64,000 bases of DNA from Kineosporia sp. NBRC 101731 (GTDB taxonomy: Bacteria > Actinomycetota > Actinomycetes > Actinomycetales > Kineosporiaceae). Positions within the stretch are counted from its first letter, which is position 1; the number at the start of each line of letters is the position of its first letter. Shown here piece after piece: positions 20,001-29,855 of the stretch. Location of the stretch: positions 186,001-250,000 of the forward strand of contig NZ_BSTC01000003.1 in the NCBI RefSeq assembly GCF_030269305.1, written 5' to 3'. Under the pieces are notes generated by a model. It had not been told where the DNA came from and searched no databases. It was given only the letters and a program-made list of their open reading frames with translations. A program made the translations under genes and the position numbers.

Positions 20001-20154
20001 GGTGTTGCTCCGTTCCGTCGGACGACTGGTGGAGTGAGACAGGATGTGACCGGGACTACGCCGGCAGGGTCCGATCCGTTCACCGGCCGCCGGGGGCGGG
20101 TTGGCCGAACAGGACGCATTGGCTGCCTTTCCCGCCCACACCGGCGGTCCGGTG

Positions 20155-23100
20155 ATGCCGGAGAGGGGCCAGGCGTGCTGTCATGACGAGACCGCTCCGG
20201 CCGGAGGGCCGGTGTCAGGACGGACCTCCGGCCGGGCCGGGTTCGGGCGCGTCGATCGTCCGTCAACACCCGTGGCCGAGACTGATTCCGGTCCGCAACT
20301 CCCGGTCCGCAACTTCCCACGGCCGCCCGGTCGATCCTGGAGCTCCGTAGTGCCCCGTGAAGCTGACCTCCCGTCGCAGTGCCCGCCCTCCACCGACATC
20401 TGGACGGCAGTGGTGGTGGCGGCTCTGGATCTGCGGATGACCAGCCCTTTCACCACGGTCGCGGCGGCCGGGGTCCGCGAGTACCTGGACCGGGCGCTGA
20501 CGGTGGCCGGCAGCGCCGTCATTCTCCTGCACGAGGGCCGGATGATCGGAATGGCCTACCACGAGCCCGGTCGGCAGGTCTGGGCCACCCCCGACACCAC
20601 GGCCGGTCTGCCGCTGGTTCCCCTCGCGAGCGTCGCCCTGCCCCGGGGCGGCAGCTTCGATGCCATGCGGAGCTTTTCCGGTACGGAACCGGCCCCGAGC
20701 CTGAGCGCCCGCTGGCCGGATCTTCGCGCGCAGCTGTTCGTGGCGCCCACCCCGGCCGTAGATCGGAGCCCGGTCCCGGCCTGGTGGAGGGCCGCCGACG
20801 ACCTCGTCCAGGAGGCCGGCCTCGACGCCTGGCCGGACCGGCTGGGCGAGACCGGGCTGTCCGGTGCGCTGCCGCCCGCCCGCGAGCCCTTGCCCGACGG
20901 CCTCTCGATGTCGATCTTCCTGCCGGCCTTCCGGTCCCGCGATCTGCCGGCGCAGTCCTGGGGGCAGCTCGACGATATGGGGCGGGCGATCCGAAGGGGA
21001 TTGCTGGCCGCGGAGTTCGACGTCGGCATCGCGGTGGTGCCGGTACCCGGTGGCGACGGCGTGGCCGGTCCTCCGGTCAGCCCGGAACTCGCCCAGGAAC
21101 TGGTCGAGGCGGTGCGGGCAGCTGTCGAGTACCGGGGGACGACGGGCGGCACCTTTGCGGTCAAGACGCGCGACGAGGTCGCCGCCCCGTCCGCCGTGTC
21201 CTCCCTGTCGGCCACAGACGGCCCCGGATACCGGGTGGAGGTCTTCCTGCACCCGGTGGACCCGGTGCCCGGTGCTGAGGCGGACACGGCGGCGGTGCTC
21301 GCCCACGCGTTCCGGGCCCAGCAGGCCGGCCGGACCGGCGTTGTCCGGGTTCTCGAAGACCGGGCCCGGCGGGAGATCGAGGGGCTGATGGGCCAGGAAG
21401 GGGTTCCGCCGGAGAGACTGTCAGACCTCCGGGCGAGAGAAGGGGTCCTGCGCGATCTCATACCGCAGGCAGTCAGGACGGTCAGCACGTTCGTCCCCCG
21501 GCAGATGCACTTCGTCTGGATGGGAGGCGAACTCACCCCGGACGCGGTGGAGAACCTGCGCGGCTGGCGCCTGGCGGCCGGTGACGTGCCCCTGCACCTG
21601 TGGACCGTGCCGGACGTGAACCGGTGGTCGCCGGATCACACCCAGATGCTCGGGGACATCGTCGAGATCCACGACGACACGGTGGACCTGATCGAGCGCG
21701 TGGGCGGAACCACCCTGACGGCGCTGCTGGCCGACACCCTGATCGCGGGGGCGTTCCCGGCGGCGAGCGACCTCATCCGCTGGTCGGTGCTGTGGCTGCT
21801 GGGTGGAGTCTACGCGGATGTGGACGTCGCCCCGGGCAGATTCAGCTGGGCCGATGTCGGGCCGATGCCCATGAGGACGGGAGACATGCCGGTCGTCGGG
21901 CCCCGGATCGCCTCACTCAAATGGCTGGAGCGCCATCTCGACGACGCCGGTGAGCCGTTTCCCGACCAGATCGGCCAGGAACATCTCGACGTCGCGGCCC
22001 GGCAGGCCTACGGGGTCGGCTGGCTGAACAACAATGTGCTGATCGCGGGCCCGCAGAACCGCGTGATCAACCTGGTGCTGGAGCGCTCGAGGCAGTACCT
22101 GCAGCACATCCGGCCGGCGGATCCGGGCGGTGAGAAGGCGACGGCCGTCTATCACGACCAGCTCCGGCGGGACACCGCCGTCATGACCGGTCCCGGGTCC
22201 CTGTACGACGTCACTCCCTTGGAGGGGCCTCCGTTGCCGGCCGTCAACGCCTACGCGGCCTGGGATCTCGGGATCCGGTCGCCGGACGGACGGCCGACAC
22301 TTCAGGGGTACGAGGTTCAGCACCTCTTCGAACCGGCGGTTCATCGGTTCTGGGTAGGGCTGCGGTGGTGGACCCCCGAGAGCGAGAACATCATTCCGGG
22401 ACAGGGGAGCCGCGCGGAGCCCGTCGGCGTCGATTCCACCCGGCTCGCGGAAGCTCCGGAATTACCCCGGCTTTCCCCGGACCGGTCCGCCGACGAGGCG
22501 CTGGCCCTGCTGGAGAGCCCGCAGGCGCCACCGGCCTCCGCCGGTCCGGTTGTCGACCAGGCCCCGGCGGGTCCGTTCCTCCATCAGGCGCCGGCGGGTG
22601 CGGCCGTCCATCAGGCCCCGGCGGGGTCGGCCTCCGATCAGGCCGCAACCTCGGTGCTGGCCGATGTGTCCGTGGCGGCCGGTGACGTGGTTGCCGGTGA
22701 CGTGGTTGCCGGTGACGTGGTTGCCGGTGACGTGGTTGCCGGTGACGTGGTTGCCGGTGACGTGGTTGCCGGTGACGTGGCGCCGGTGGTGCCGGGCCCC
22801 CAGCTCATCCGGTGGCGAGGCGTCCTGGACACGCGGTTCACGACGCTGAACCTGCGCAACGGTCTGGTCCGGGGGCTGGACGCGACCTACGAGGTGGCCG
22901 GTGACACGGTCCTGCCCGCCGGTTCCGGCCTCGCGGCGATGACCAGGCTCGCCTCGGCGCCGGGAACGGTCCTGCTGGTCTCGTCCGGCGCGGAGACCCT
23001 GGGAGTGGCCTACCGGGACGGCCCCGACCTGATGTGGACCGGTTCCGGGGGCGGTCGGGCCTTCGGCGACGGTGTCCCGGTCGCTCTGGCGGAGGTGGAC

Positions 23101-26100
23101 TTCCCCGCCGGCCGGTCCCTGTCGGTCGGAATCCTGCGTCCGCGGCCCGGGGCGCTCCCGGCGATCCTGGGCAGTGATGTGCCGGCTCAGGTCCGTGACC
23201 TGGTCTTCGCCCCGCTACGGCAGGAGCACTCTGCCCTGCGGACGGTCCACGGCGCCGAGACCGAGGTCCCCCCGCGGGCCCCGCACCTCGACCACCGCGA
23301 GATGGAACTGCTCGAGGACGGTCTGCGGGCGAACCTGCTGCGCGGTGGGCCGGGGACGACGGTCCTGGTCCGGCACGGCGAGAAGTTCAGTGGCCTGGCC
23401 CTGAACGCGCAGGGCGAACTTCTGTGGCTCGACGCGGGCCGCGAAACCGTTGGCCATCCGGTGCGACGCCTCGACCAAGCCCCGCTCCCCGACGGTGGAC
23501 TGGTCTCGGTCTCCGTGGTCGGGCCGGACCGGTCGAGCCTGGCCTGGCAGCCTCGGCGTCCGGTGCAGCCGGCCCGGACGTCCTCACCGGCCGCCGTGCT
23601 CGACGAGGGCGACGAGTCCGACGGGAGCCAAGGATTCGACGAGGACGAGGACCTGAACGAGGCCGAGAGCCTCGGCGAAGGGCTCGGTCCCACCTCGGAG
23701 AAGCCGACCGACATCGTCGAGCTCATGTCCCGGGTCGAGATCTTCGGCCCGGCCGGGCTCGAGCGACTGGGGCTGTCCCCGGCCGAGGGCGAGGTTTTCC
23801 CGATCGGCCCCGATCTGGGCGCCCGATTGGCGGGCGTGATCCGCCGCCCCGGCGAGACGGTGGTGGTGCAGATGGACGGCATCCTGCGGGGACTGGCCCA
23901 CTACGACGGTGCGGAAAGAGTGTGGCACCCGATCGAGAATCTCCGGGAGGGCGCCGGGCCGGTGCCCTTGTGGGACGCGGTGCTGCCCGAGGGAGAGTCC
24001 GGGTGGATGGTGGTGTTCCGGCCGGACCTGAAATCAGGGTCGGCGATCGACTTCCGGGACCGGGTCCGATCGGTGTTGCAGACTCCGTTCGCCACCGAAC
24101 GCATCGTGATGGAAACGCTTTACGGAGCGGATCAGCCGCCCGAGCGGGTGAAGTGGCGGCAGGTGCTCACCGAGGACCTCACCTGGAACCTGGAACACCT
24201 GCTCGAGATCGGAGGAAGGGGGACGACCGTTCTGGTCCGCAGCGACGACCGGTTCGTGGGAGCGGCGAGGAACGACGAAGGGTTCATGGAGTGGTTCTCG
24301 CCCGGCACCGGGGCTCTGGGGGATACCGGTTCCCGGATCCGCAACCTGTGGGACTGCGAAGCCGATGTGATCGGAACGTCGGAACTGGCCCTGCGGGCGA
24401 TCAGGCCCGACGGAACGCCCCTGTTGAACGAGAACGACTGGCGGGAAATCCCGTTGGCCGCCGGCTGGGAGCTTCTCGTCCAGCCTCCCCAGCCGCCGTT
24501 CCACACCCTCATCCTCGCCGGGCCCGGTCACGCTCACGACATTCCCGTGATGTCGGAGGAGCCGGGACGAATGGCCCTGACCGGCAGTCAATGGCAAGGG
24601 ATACCGGCGACCCAGGAATTGCGCGAGCAGGTGGTCCTGACCATTACGAACCTCGCTCGCGAGGGGCACTTGAGCTGGCGGCTCTATGACGGACTCCTCG
24701 GTGAGGGCCTGATCCGGCAGCTTGTGACCGATCTCGATCTCGATGTCGTCTATCCTCTCGGGCCGGTCGGCCGGGACCTGCTCGACTGCCCCGACGGATG
24801 GGCGTACATCCGTCGGCACGACCTGCAGCAGACCTCGGGGAAGGTGGCCGGTCAGGCCTGGCTGGTCGATCACCTGGGCAGCACCTTCCAGATCGTGCCG
24901 CCCCTTCCCCGGAGCGATCCCGCGAAACCGACTGAACCGGAGAATCTGTCGGATCCGCGCCCCCTCACCCTGGCCGACCACGCGGGAACGCCGGTGGCCT
25001 CGCCGACGGGCCCATGGGTGCGGCGCACCGGCCCGGGGTGGACACTGGTCTCCCCGGCACGCGCCGAAGTGAGTAAGGTTCCGCCTCCTGCGGGCGACGA
25101 AACACGCCCTCTGGTCGTCATTCTCGACGACACCGGACGCCCGGCGGACGCTCGGGGCCCGGACGTGGTGCCGATGATCCGGCACGTCCTGGGCGACATC
25201 GCGTCCCGTTCGCCCAGCCGCGACAGCATCCCGGTCCGCCTGGTGGCGAGCCACATCGACCCCGGGATCGCCCGGACCTTGGTGCAGGACTTCGGCCTCG
25301 ATCTGTACTTCGCCGCCGACCAGCTGACCCCGCTTCACCCGGAGAGCGATGCCGTGCCGGGGCAGCGGTACCAGATTCATCCGCTCCACGACACCTCCCT
25401 CTACCGCGGCTGGATGAGTGCACGGTCGGCCGACGGAGTTGTCGGGATCAGCGAACTGCACGAGATGACCCACCCGGGCACCCCTTGGGGTGAAAGACTG
25501 CTCCAGGCCAGGACCCAGCCGCACCTCCAGATCGCCCGAGAGGGAGTCTCCCACGACGGGAAGATCCTCCCGGGTCCACAGCACACCGTCCACGTACTGA
25601 GTACAGCTGCCGGACTGATGCTCTCGGACGGGATGTCGGTCGAGACCCGCGGCCGTCACCTCCCGGCCCATCCTCATCGGATCACGATCTCGGCGAGCCA
25701 GGTGGCGGACCCGACGGCAGCGTCGGAAGGGCTGGACCGTTGGCGCTCGCTGGCGCCGCAGGAGTCGCGGTTCGTTCTGCACGACGATCGGGATCCCCGT
25801 CATCTGCCGTCGCTGAGCCCCCACCATGTCTTGTCGGCCCGTGAGGCAGCCCCCGCGAACATGTCGACCGGTCTGTCGATGTCCGGGAACGCGCTGGCCT
25901 GGAAACCCCGCTTCTCCGACGCACTCGAGATGCCGGACGTCGGTCAGCTGGTCGAGATTGGCTTCCAGACATCGGGTCTGGGACGTGACCTCGATCGAGG
26001 GAAGCTGCCCGTGATGCCGGCGGAGAGGGTCCCGTGGTGGCTGATGAATCCCCACCTGGCCCGGTCGTATCAGCATTCCTGGCTGGACATCTGCCGGGTA

Positions 26101-28488
26101 CACGCAGCGCTGCTGCGCCGCTCGGGACTGCTCCTGCCGACCGCGATCGGCACCGCCCCGCCCGAGGACGTGACGCGCATGGTCAGGGAGGAGATTGGTT
26201 TCCTGGTCGGCCAAGGGGATCCATTTCCGCTGAGTGCCGCTGTGAACTTCTTGAACACTTCTCCGCAGCCGGCTTTTGACAGCACGACACTGCAGGCCTT
26301 CATCGACCAGGGCACCCTTCCGGCCGGGCCCAAGCGTGAGATGTTGCTGAAACAGGCCCTGGTCCGGGTGGCCGGCGTGCTCGCCGGGCCGCAGGGGCCT
26401 CCTCCGCGGATCGCCGAGGGAGGAGAGCTGCCGGAACGGACAGCAGCGTTGCGTGCTCATGTCCGGCTTCAACTGGACGAGATTCGGCAGAGCACCAACG
26501 ATCCCAGCCATGATCCGCTACCGGCGATCCTGGATCGTCTGGCGGAGGAAGCTCTGCGGTCACCGTGGATCTTCCAGCTGCCCCCGGACGGCCGGCGGCA
26601 GGCGAAGGTGGTTGACCTGCCGGAGGAGGACCCGCCGGTCCGCCTGGTCGAGATGCGTCCGCGTGTCCGCCTCCGGGCGCTGGACGGCGTGAGGCCGGAG
26701 GAAGTGGCCGTGGTCGCGGCCCGGATGCGGGCGGGGGCGGCCCGTTACTGGAACCGGACCGAAGGTTTCGCGCATGCGGGGTGGAGAGTCTTCGTCCGGG
26801 TCCGCCCCGACATCACGAGCGGTCCGGGTGGAACGGACACGGTGCTGGGAGAGGCAGAGCTGATGGTGGCTCCCGGGTCCGGGCGGGAGAACTCCAGCCT
26901 CGTCTACGTCACGAGCGATGCCGCCACGATCAACCACGAACTGGGGCATCTGACAGGTCTGAAGGATCGCTATCCTCCCCACCCGACGTTGGACCCTCGA
27001 TTTGTGCTGCCTGGTCCGTGGATCCGTACCCAGCCCTTCGTCGATGGGCCGAGTACCCAGGGGCGGAGTGATTCGGGCCAGGTACCCGTACGAGCCCGGG
27101 TGGATCTGCATCCGATCAAGCTCGACCATGCTCCGACACTGATGTCCACGGGTCACGCCCCGCCGTCGCTGCGGGACCTGAGGATGCTGCACGACATCGC
27201 GGTGGAGTACCTGCGCAAGGACGCCCCGGCAGCGCCCGGTGCCGTTGAGCTCTCCACCATCGCGGATCACCTGGCCGTTCTCCTCGAAGTACAGGAGGAG
27301 TTCGAGCGTATCGGGCAGGGGGACGTGGTGCCCCGGCCCGAGCCGGACGAACGCGCCGGGCAGGTGCGCTTCCCGGAGGGCCACCCGGTGAGACTGGCGA
27401 CCGATCCGAGGACGTTCTCTCACCAGGAGATCATCGCCGACTTCGGCGTCCGGACCGTGGCGTTGACGGTCGACGGCGGCGAGGTTCGCGAATTCCGGAT
27501 CGCCGTGCCCGTTTACCCGGGGTCCGCACCGGCCCGGGTGGAGCTGATCCGGGTCGGCGCGGACCCCGGGGTGGCCGACCGGCACCGGGTCGATCCGGTG
27601 GGCCGGCATCTGGGGCAGCAGCCTGATCAGCCGCCGGTGCCGAACGCGGACGTCCGGTTGCTGAACCGGATACGGGACCAGGGGGTGCCGGGTCTGACCG
27701 TGGTCGACGTCGTGGCGGCTCTCGACGCCGCGGTGCATCCGGAACAGAGGCGGCAGTGGTGGGTGCACCTGGCCCGCGAGACCGCGCGGGCGATGGTGGA
27801 GCACCCGGAGATCGCCGGGAGCGATGCTTTCGGGTTCGCCCAGACATTCGTGACCGGCCGTCTGACCGGCGTTCACGATCCCGGACTCCGCGACCGGATC
27901 GTGCACGAGATGGTCCCGGTCCTGGCCGTTCTCCTGCTGGAGCCCGGATTCGGGCCGGACCCGGTCGCGGCGCCCGTCGACCTTTCGCCGGAGTCGGTGC
28001 TCCCGGTGACGAACCTCGCCGACGCGTTGCTGGAAAGGGTCTTTCAGGCTGACACGGTGGGCAGTTCGCTGAGTGCGGTCTGGCTGCGCGAGCTGGAGGA
28101 CGCGTCCTTGCGGACGGCGTTCCGGGGTCACCTGAGCCGTGTGGCCGGCAAGGAACTGCTCGCCCGCCGAGGGCTTCTCGAGCTGGTGGCCCTGGGCGAG
28201 CTGGTGGCCCGGCAGCCGTCCGCCCTGGACGGTGCGCTGCGGGCGGTCCGGGCGCCCGGGTCCGCCGGGCAGATGTCGAACCTGGGGGTGGAGCTGAGCG
28301 GCGCCCTGCTCCTGATGCTCAGCGGCCGTGCGGACGACGTCCTGGAGCGGATCCGGTCGGCCGGGCGGTCGGCGGATCCGGCCGTCAAGCACGACTGGCT
28401 CGACCGGCTGGCGTTGCTGCAGAAGATGCGCACGTCGTGGTCCGGACCGGTCCGGACCCTGCGGGAGGCCGTGGTGACGTGCGGCTGA
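20155..28488 (+). CDS. Giant modular toxin-like protein: glycosyltransferase + snapalysin-like metzincin
   Basis: The ~2777-aa protein has no signal peptide. Visible parts: (1) a ~90-aa module recurring about five times (near 20401, 22812, 23287, 23738, 24152) with a core like GTTVLVRxxxxFxGLAxNxxG; (2) a TcdA/TcdB-like sugar transferase (MHFVWMGGELTPDAV..., then SDLIRWSVLWLLGGVYADVDVAP) with DxD at residues 555/557; (3) a disordered linker with QAPAG and GDVVA repeats; (4) a metzincin with HELGHLTGLKD at 2261-2271, giving HExxHxxGxxD as in snapalysins, and Met-turn LMSTG (Met 2330). T7SS-like partners lie upstream and no immunity gene was recognised. The start is uncertain: ATG 20155, GTG 20212 and TTG 20101 are in frame. 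Confidence 0.8.
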   Translation: MPERGQACCHDETAPAGGPVSGRTSGRAGFGRVDRPSTPVAETDSGPQLPVRNFPRPPGRSWSSVVPREADLPSQCPPSTDIWTAVVVAALDLRMTSPFTTVAAAGVREYLDRALTVAGSAVILLHEGRMIGMAYHEPGRQVWATPDTTAGLPLVPLASVALPRGGSFDAMRSFSGTEPAPSLSARWPDLRAQLFVAPTPAVDRSPVPAWWRAADDLVQEAGLDAWPDRLGETGLSGALPPAREPLPDGLSMSIFLPAFRSRDLPAQSWGQLDDMGRAIRRGLLAAEFDVGIAVVPVPGGDGVAGPPVSPELAQELVEAVRAAVEYRGTTGGTFAVKTRDEVAAPSAVSSLSATDGPGYRVEVFLHPVDPVPGAEADTAAVLAHAFRAQQAGRTGVVRVLEDRARREIEGLMGQEGVPPERLSDLRAREGVLRDLIPQAVRTVSTFVPRQMHFVWMGGELTPDAVENLRGWRLAAGDVPLHLWTVPDVNRWSPDHTQMLGDIVEIHDDTVDLIERVGGTTLTALLADTLIAGAFPAASDLIRWSVLWLLGGVYADVDVAPGRFSWADVGPMPMRTGDMPVVGPRIASLKWLERHLDDAGEPFPDQIGQEHLDVAARQAYGVGWLNNNVLIAGPQNRVINLVLERSRQYLQHIRPADPGGEKATAVYHDQLRRDTAVMTGPGSLYDVTPLEGPPLPAVNAYAAWDLGIRSPDGRPTLQGYEVQHLFEPAVHRFWVGLRWWTPESENIIPGQGSRAEPVGVDSTRLAEAPELPRLSPDRSADEALALLESPQAPPASAGPVVDQAPAGPFLHQAPAGAAVHQAPAGSASDQAATSVLADVSVAAGDVVAGDVVAGDVVAGDVVAGDVVAGDVVAGDVAPVVPGPQLIRWRGVLDTRFTTLNLRNGLVRGLDATYEVAGDTVLPAGSGLAAMTRLASAPGTVLLVSSGAETLGVAYRDGPDLMWTGSGGGRAFGDGVPVALAEVDFPAGRSLSVGILRPRPGALPAILGSDVPAQVRDLVFAPLRQEHSALRTVHGAETEVPPRAPHLDHREMELLEDGLRANLLRGGPGTTVLVRHGEKFSGLALNAQGELLWLDAGRETVGHPVRRLDQAPLPDGGLVSVSVVGPDRSSLAWQPRRPVQPARTSSPAAVLDEGDESDGSQGFDEDEDLNEAESLGEGLGPTSEKPTDIVELMSRVEIFGPAGLERLGLSPAEGEVFPIGPDLGARLAGVIRRPGETVVVQMDGILRGLAHYDGAERVWHPIENLREGAGPVPLWDAVLPEGESGWMVVFRPDLKSGSAIDFRDRVRSVLQTPFATERIVMETLYGADQPPERVKWRQVLTEDLTWNLEHLLEIGGRGTTVLVRSDDRFVGAARNDEGFMEWFSPGTGALGDTGSRIRNLWDCEADVIGTSELALRAIRPDGTPLLNENDWREIPLAAGWELLVQPPQPPFHTLILAGPGHAHDIPVMSEEPGRMALTGSQWQGIPATQELREQVVLTITNLAREGHLSWRLYDGLLGEGLIRQLVTDLDLDVVYPLGPVGRDLLDCPDGWAYIRRHDLQQTSGKVAGQAWLVDHLGSTFQIVPPLPRSDPAKPTEPENLSDPRPLTLADHAGTPVASPTGPWVRRTGPGWTLVSPARAEVSKVPPPAGDETRPLVVILDDTGRPADARGPDVVPMIRHVLGDIASRSPSRDSIPVRLVASHIDPGIARTLVQDFGLDLYFAADQLTPLHPESDAVPGQRYQIHPLHDTSLYRGWMSARSADGVVGISELHEMTHPGTPWGERLLQARTQPHLQIAREGVSHDGKILPGPQHTVHVLSTAAGLMLSDGMSVETRGRHLPAHPHRITISASQVADPTAASEGLDRWRSLAPQESRFVLHDDRDPRHLPSLSPHHVLSAREAAPANMSTGLSMSGNALAWKPRFSDALEMPDVGQLVEIGFQTSGLGRDLDRGKLPVMPAERVPWWLMNPHLARSYQHSWLDICRVHAALLRRSGLLLPTAIGTAPPEDVTRMVREEIGFLVGQGDPFPLSAAVNFLNTSPQPAFDSTTLQAFIDQGTLPAGPKREMLLKQALVRVAGVLAGPQGPPPRIAEGGELPERTAALRAHVRLQLDEIRQSTNDPSHDPLPAILDRLAEEALRSPWIFQLPPDGRRQAKVVDLPEEDPPVRLVEMRPRVRLRALDGVRPEEVAVVAARMRAGAARYWNRTEGFAHAGWRVFVRVRPDITSGPGGTDTVLGEAELMVAPGSGRENSSLVYVTSDAATINHELGHLTGLKDRYPPHPTLDPRFVLPGPWIRTQPFVDGPSTQGRSDSGQVPVRARVDLHPIKLDHAPTLMSTGHAPPSLRDLRMLHDIAVEYLRKDAPAAPGAVELSTIADHLAVLLEVQEEFERIGQGDVVPRPEPDERAGQVRFPEGHPVRLATDPRTFSHQEIIADFGVRTVALTVDGGEVREFRIAVPVYPGSAPARVELIRVGADPGVADRHRVDPVGRHLGQQPDQPPVPNADVRLLNRIRDQGVPGLTVVDVVAALDAAVHPEQRRQWWVHLARETARAMVEHPEIAGSDAFGFAQTFVTGRLTGVHDPGLRDRIVHEMVPVLAVLLLEPGFGPDPVAAPVDLSPESVLPVTNLADALLERVFQADTVGSSLSAVWLRELEDASLRTAFRGHLSRVAGKELLARRGLLELVALGELVARQPSALDGALRAVRAPGSAGQMSNLGVELSGALLLMLSGRADDVLERIRSAGRSADPAVKHDWLDRLALLQKMRTSWSGPVRTLREAVVTCG
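22681..22780 (+). repeat. 15-bp tandem repeat inside the giant gene
   Basis: Six perfect copies of GGTGACGTGGTTGCC and a partial seventh encode GDVVA repeats. The unit is a multiple of three, so copy-number change keeps frame. Four looser QAPAG-type repeats precede it (about 22555-22650). Confidence 0.97.
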
Positions 28489-28537
28489 GGCACGGCCGGT
28501 TTCATGACCTGTTCATCGTGGCAATAGGAGAAGAAGC

Positions 28538-29668
28538 GTGAATCCCAGAGACGTGCGGGACGAGGACGGCCAGGGAGGGGAGGGCGCCGGCGAGCCGGCG
28601 GACGTGGTTACTCCGGGCGCGAGCCTGGACCCGGAGATGGAGACGGTGCTCCTGGGAGTCCTCGAGCGGGACGAGGCGGGCGCGGGCGAGGAGGACGTCG
28701 AGGGAGGTCAGGAAGAAGGAGACGGCCCGGACACGGAGCACCGGCGGGCCGCGCTGATGGACTCCTGGGCCTCGGGCGTGCTCGGGCGGCTGCCCTCGGT
28801 CGGTTTCCCGGCCCGCGGGGTGAAAGGCATGGCCGTGATGGCCGGCATCGTCGTGGTGCTGGTCGCGCTGGTGGCCGGTGGGGTGAAGGGCGTCCAGGCC
28901 TTCACCGGATCGCCGGGTGAGGATGCGGCCGGGAGCGTCACGGTCGCGACCGGATCCTCGCTGCCCTCACCGACCGGCGTCGGCCCGACCCGCGAGCGCT
29001 CCGCGGCCGGAACCCCTTCCCGCACCACCGATCCGGCGGCCGCGAACCCGGCCGGAGGTGGCGCCGCCGCGGACCCGGATCCGGCGGCGGGACAGGGGAG
29101 GAACAGCGGGGGCAGCCGGGAACCCACCACCCGGGGCACCACTCAGGGGAACGGGGGCTCCGAGCCGACCGACACGTCCTCGAGCTCGAAGACCAGCGCC
29201 CCCGCCGCGGCGGCCGCCGACACGATCACGACCGTGGGGGTGTTGAGGAACCTGGTCACGGGCTTCTGCGCCGATCTCGACGGCACCGGAACGGTGGCCG
29301 AGAACGTGCTGGTGCGTCAGCGCGCCTGCAGCCCGGGCAGCGGGGACAACCAGGAGTACCAGACGGTCAAGGATCAGGACGGCTCGTTCCTGCTGCGCAA
29401 CGTGAAGTCGCAGTGGTGCCTGGACGTCAACGGCTCCGGCAGCGTGAACTCGGGCGTCGCGGTGAACACCCACAACTGCCTGTTCGGCAGCCGCGACAAC
29501 CAGATGTTCCGGGCTCGGGCCCAGGGCAACGGCTTCTACCTGGTGCACGTCAAGAGCGGGCTCTGCCTGAACGTGGCCAACCCCGACGGCAGCAACAAGG
29601 TCGCCGGCCTGAAGCTGACGCTGTACCCGTGCCACCCCGACGACGACCACATCTGGCGCTTCGGCTGA
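28538..29668 (+). CDS. Membrane-anchored ricin-type lectin-domain protein
   Basis: The 376-aa protein has the same order as the 3205-4266 product: an acidic N-terminal region (~95 aa), one transmembrane helix (GMAVMAGIVVVLVALVAGG, about residues 100-120), a Pro/Thr/Ser/Gly-rich linker, and a C-terminal ricin-like trefoil (TVGVLRNLVTGFCADLDG..., WCLDVNG, LCLNVANPDG, ending IWRFG). The C-terminal domains of the two are clearly homologous. The GTG start has AGGAGAAG 7 nt upstream. It lies 49 bp after the giant toxin-like gene, so it may be co-expressed and act as a surface receptor, anchor or immunity partner (speculative). Confidence 0.8.
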   Translation: MNPRDVRDEDGQGGEGAGEPADVVTPGASLDPEMETVLLGVLERDEAGAGEEDVEGGQEEGDGPDTEHRRAALMDSWASGVLGRLPSVGFPARGVKGMAVMAGIVVVLVALVAGGVKGVQAFTGSPGEDAAGSVTVATGSSLPSPTGVGPTRERSAAGTPSRTTDPAAANPAGGGAAADPDPAAGQGRNSGGSREPTTRGTTQGNGGSEPTDTSSSSKTSAPAAAAADTITTVGVLRNLVTGFCADLDGTGTVAENVLVRQRACSPGSGDNQEYQTVKDQDGSFLLRNVKSQWCLDVNGSGSVNSGVAVNTHNCLFGSRDNQMFRARAQGNGFYLVHVKSGLCLNVANPDGSNKVAGLKLTLYPCHPDDDHIWRFG

Positions 29669-29715
29669 CAGCTAGGGCACAACTCTGGACGCCGTACGTA
29701 AGAGCCAGGTCGCGC

Positions 29716-29733
29716 GTTCACTCCTGAGTCAGT
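29716..29733 (+). promoter_or_regulatory. SARP/PHO-box-like direct repeat (site F)
   Basis: GTTCACT CCTG AGTCAGT lies 122 bp before the SARP gene at 29856. It matches site D over the first 11 bases and could mediate auto- or cross-regulation among the SARPs. Confidence 0.45.
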
Positions 29734-29855
29734 CGCCGTGAATTGGAAATGCAGTGATGGTTGCCACTGTGGTTGGCCGACAGACATCGGCCGACCGGAC
29801 CACCTGACGAGCTCCGTGGGCTCCGGACGGCCTCGACGAGAGGAAGCCGCCAGAC

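Noticed and set aside
22681-22780. CRISPR-like array
   Set aside because: The repeats are contiguous 15-mers without spacers inside a coding frame, so this is a coding minisatellite.
24034-26511. Long minus-strand open frame (~825 codons) inside the giant gene
   Set aside because: It shows shadow composition and no recognisable family. The plus strand here carries the module repeats and continues to the metzincin.
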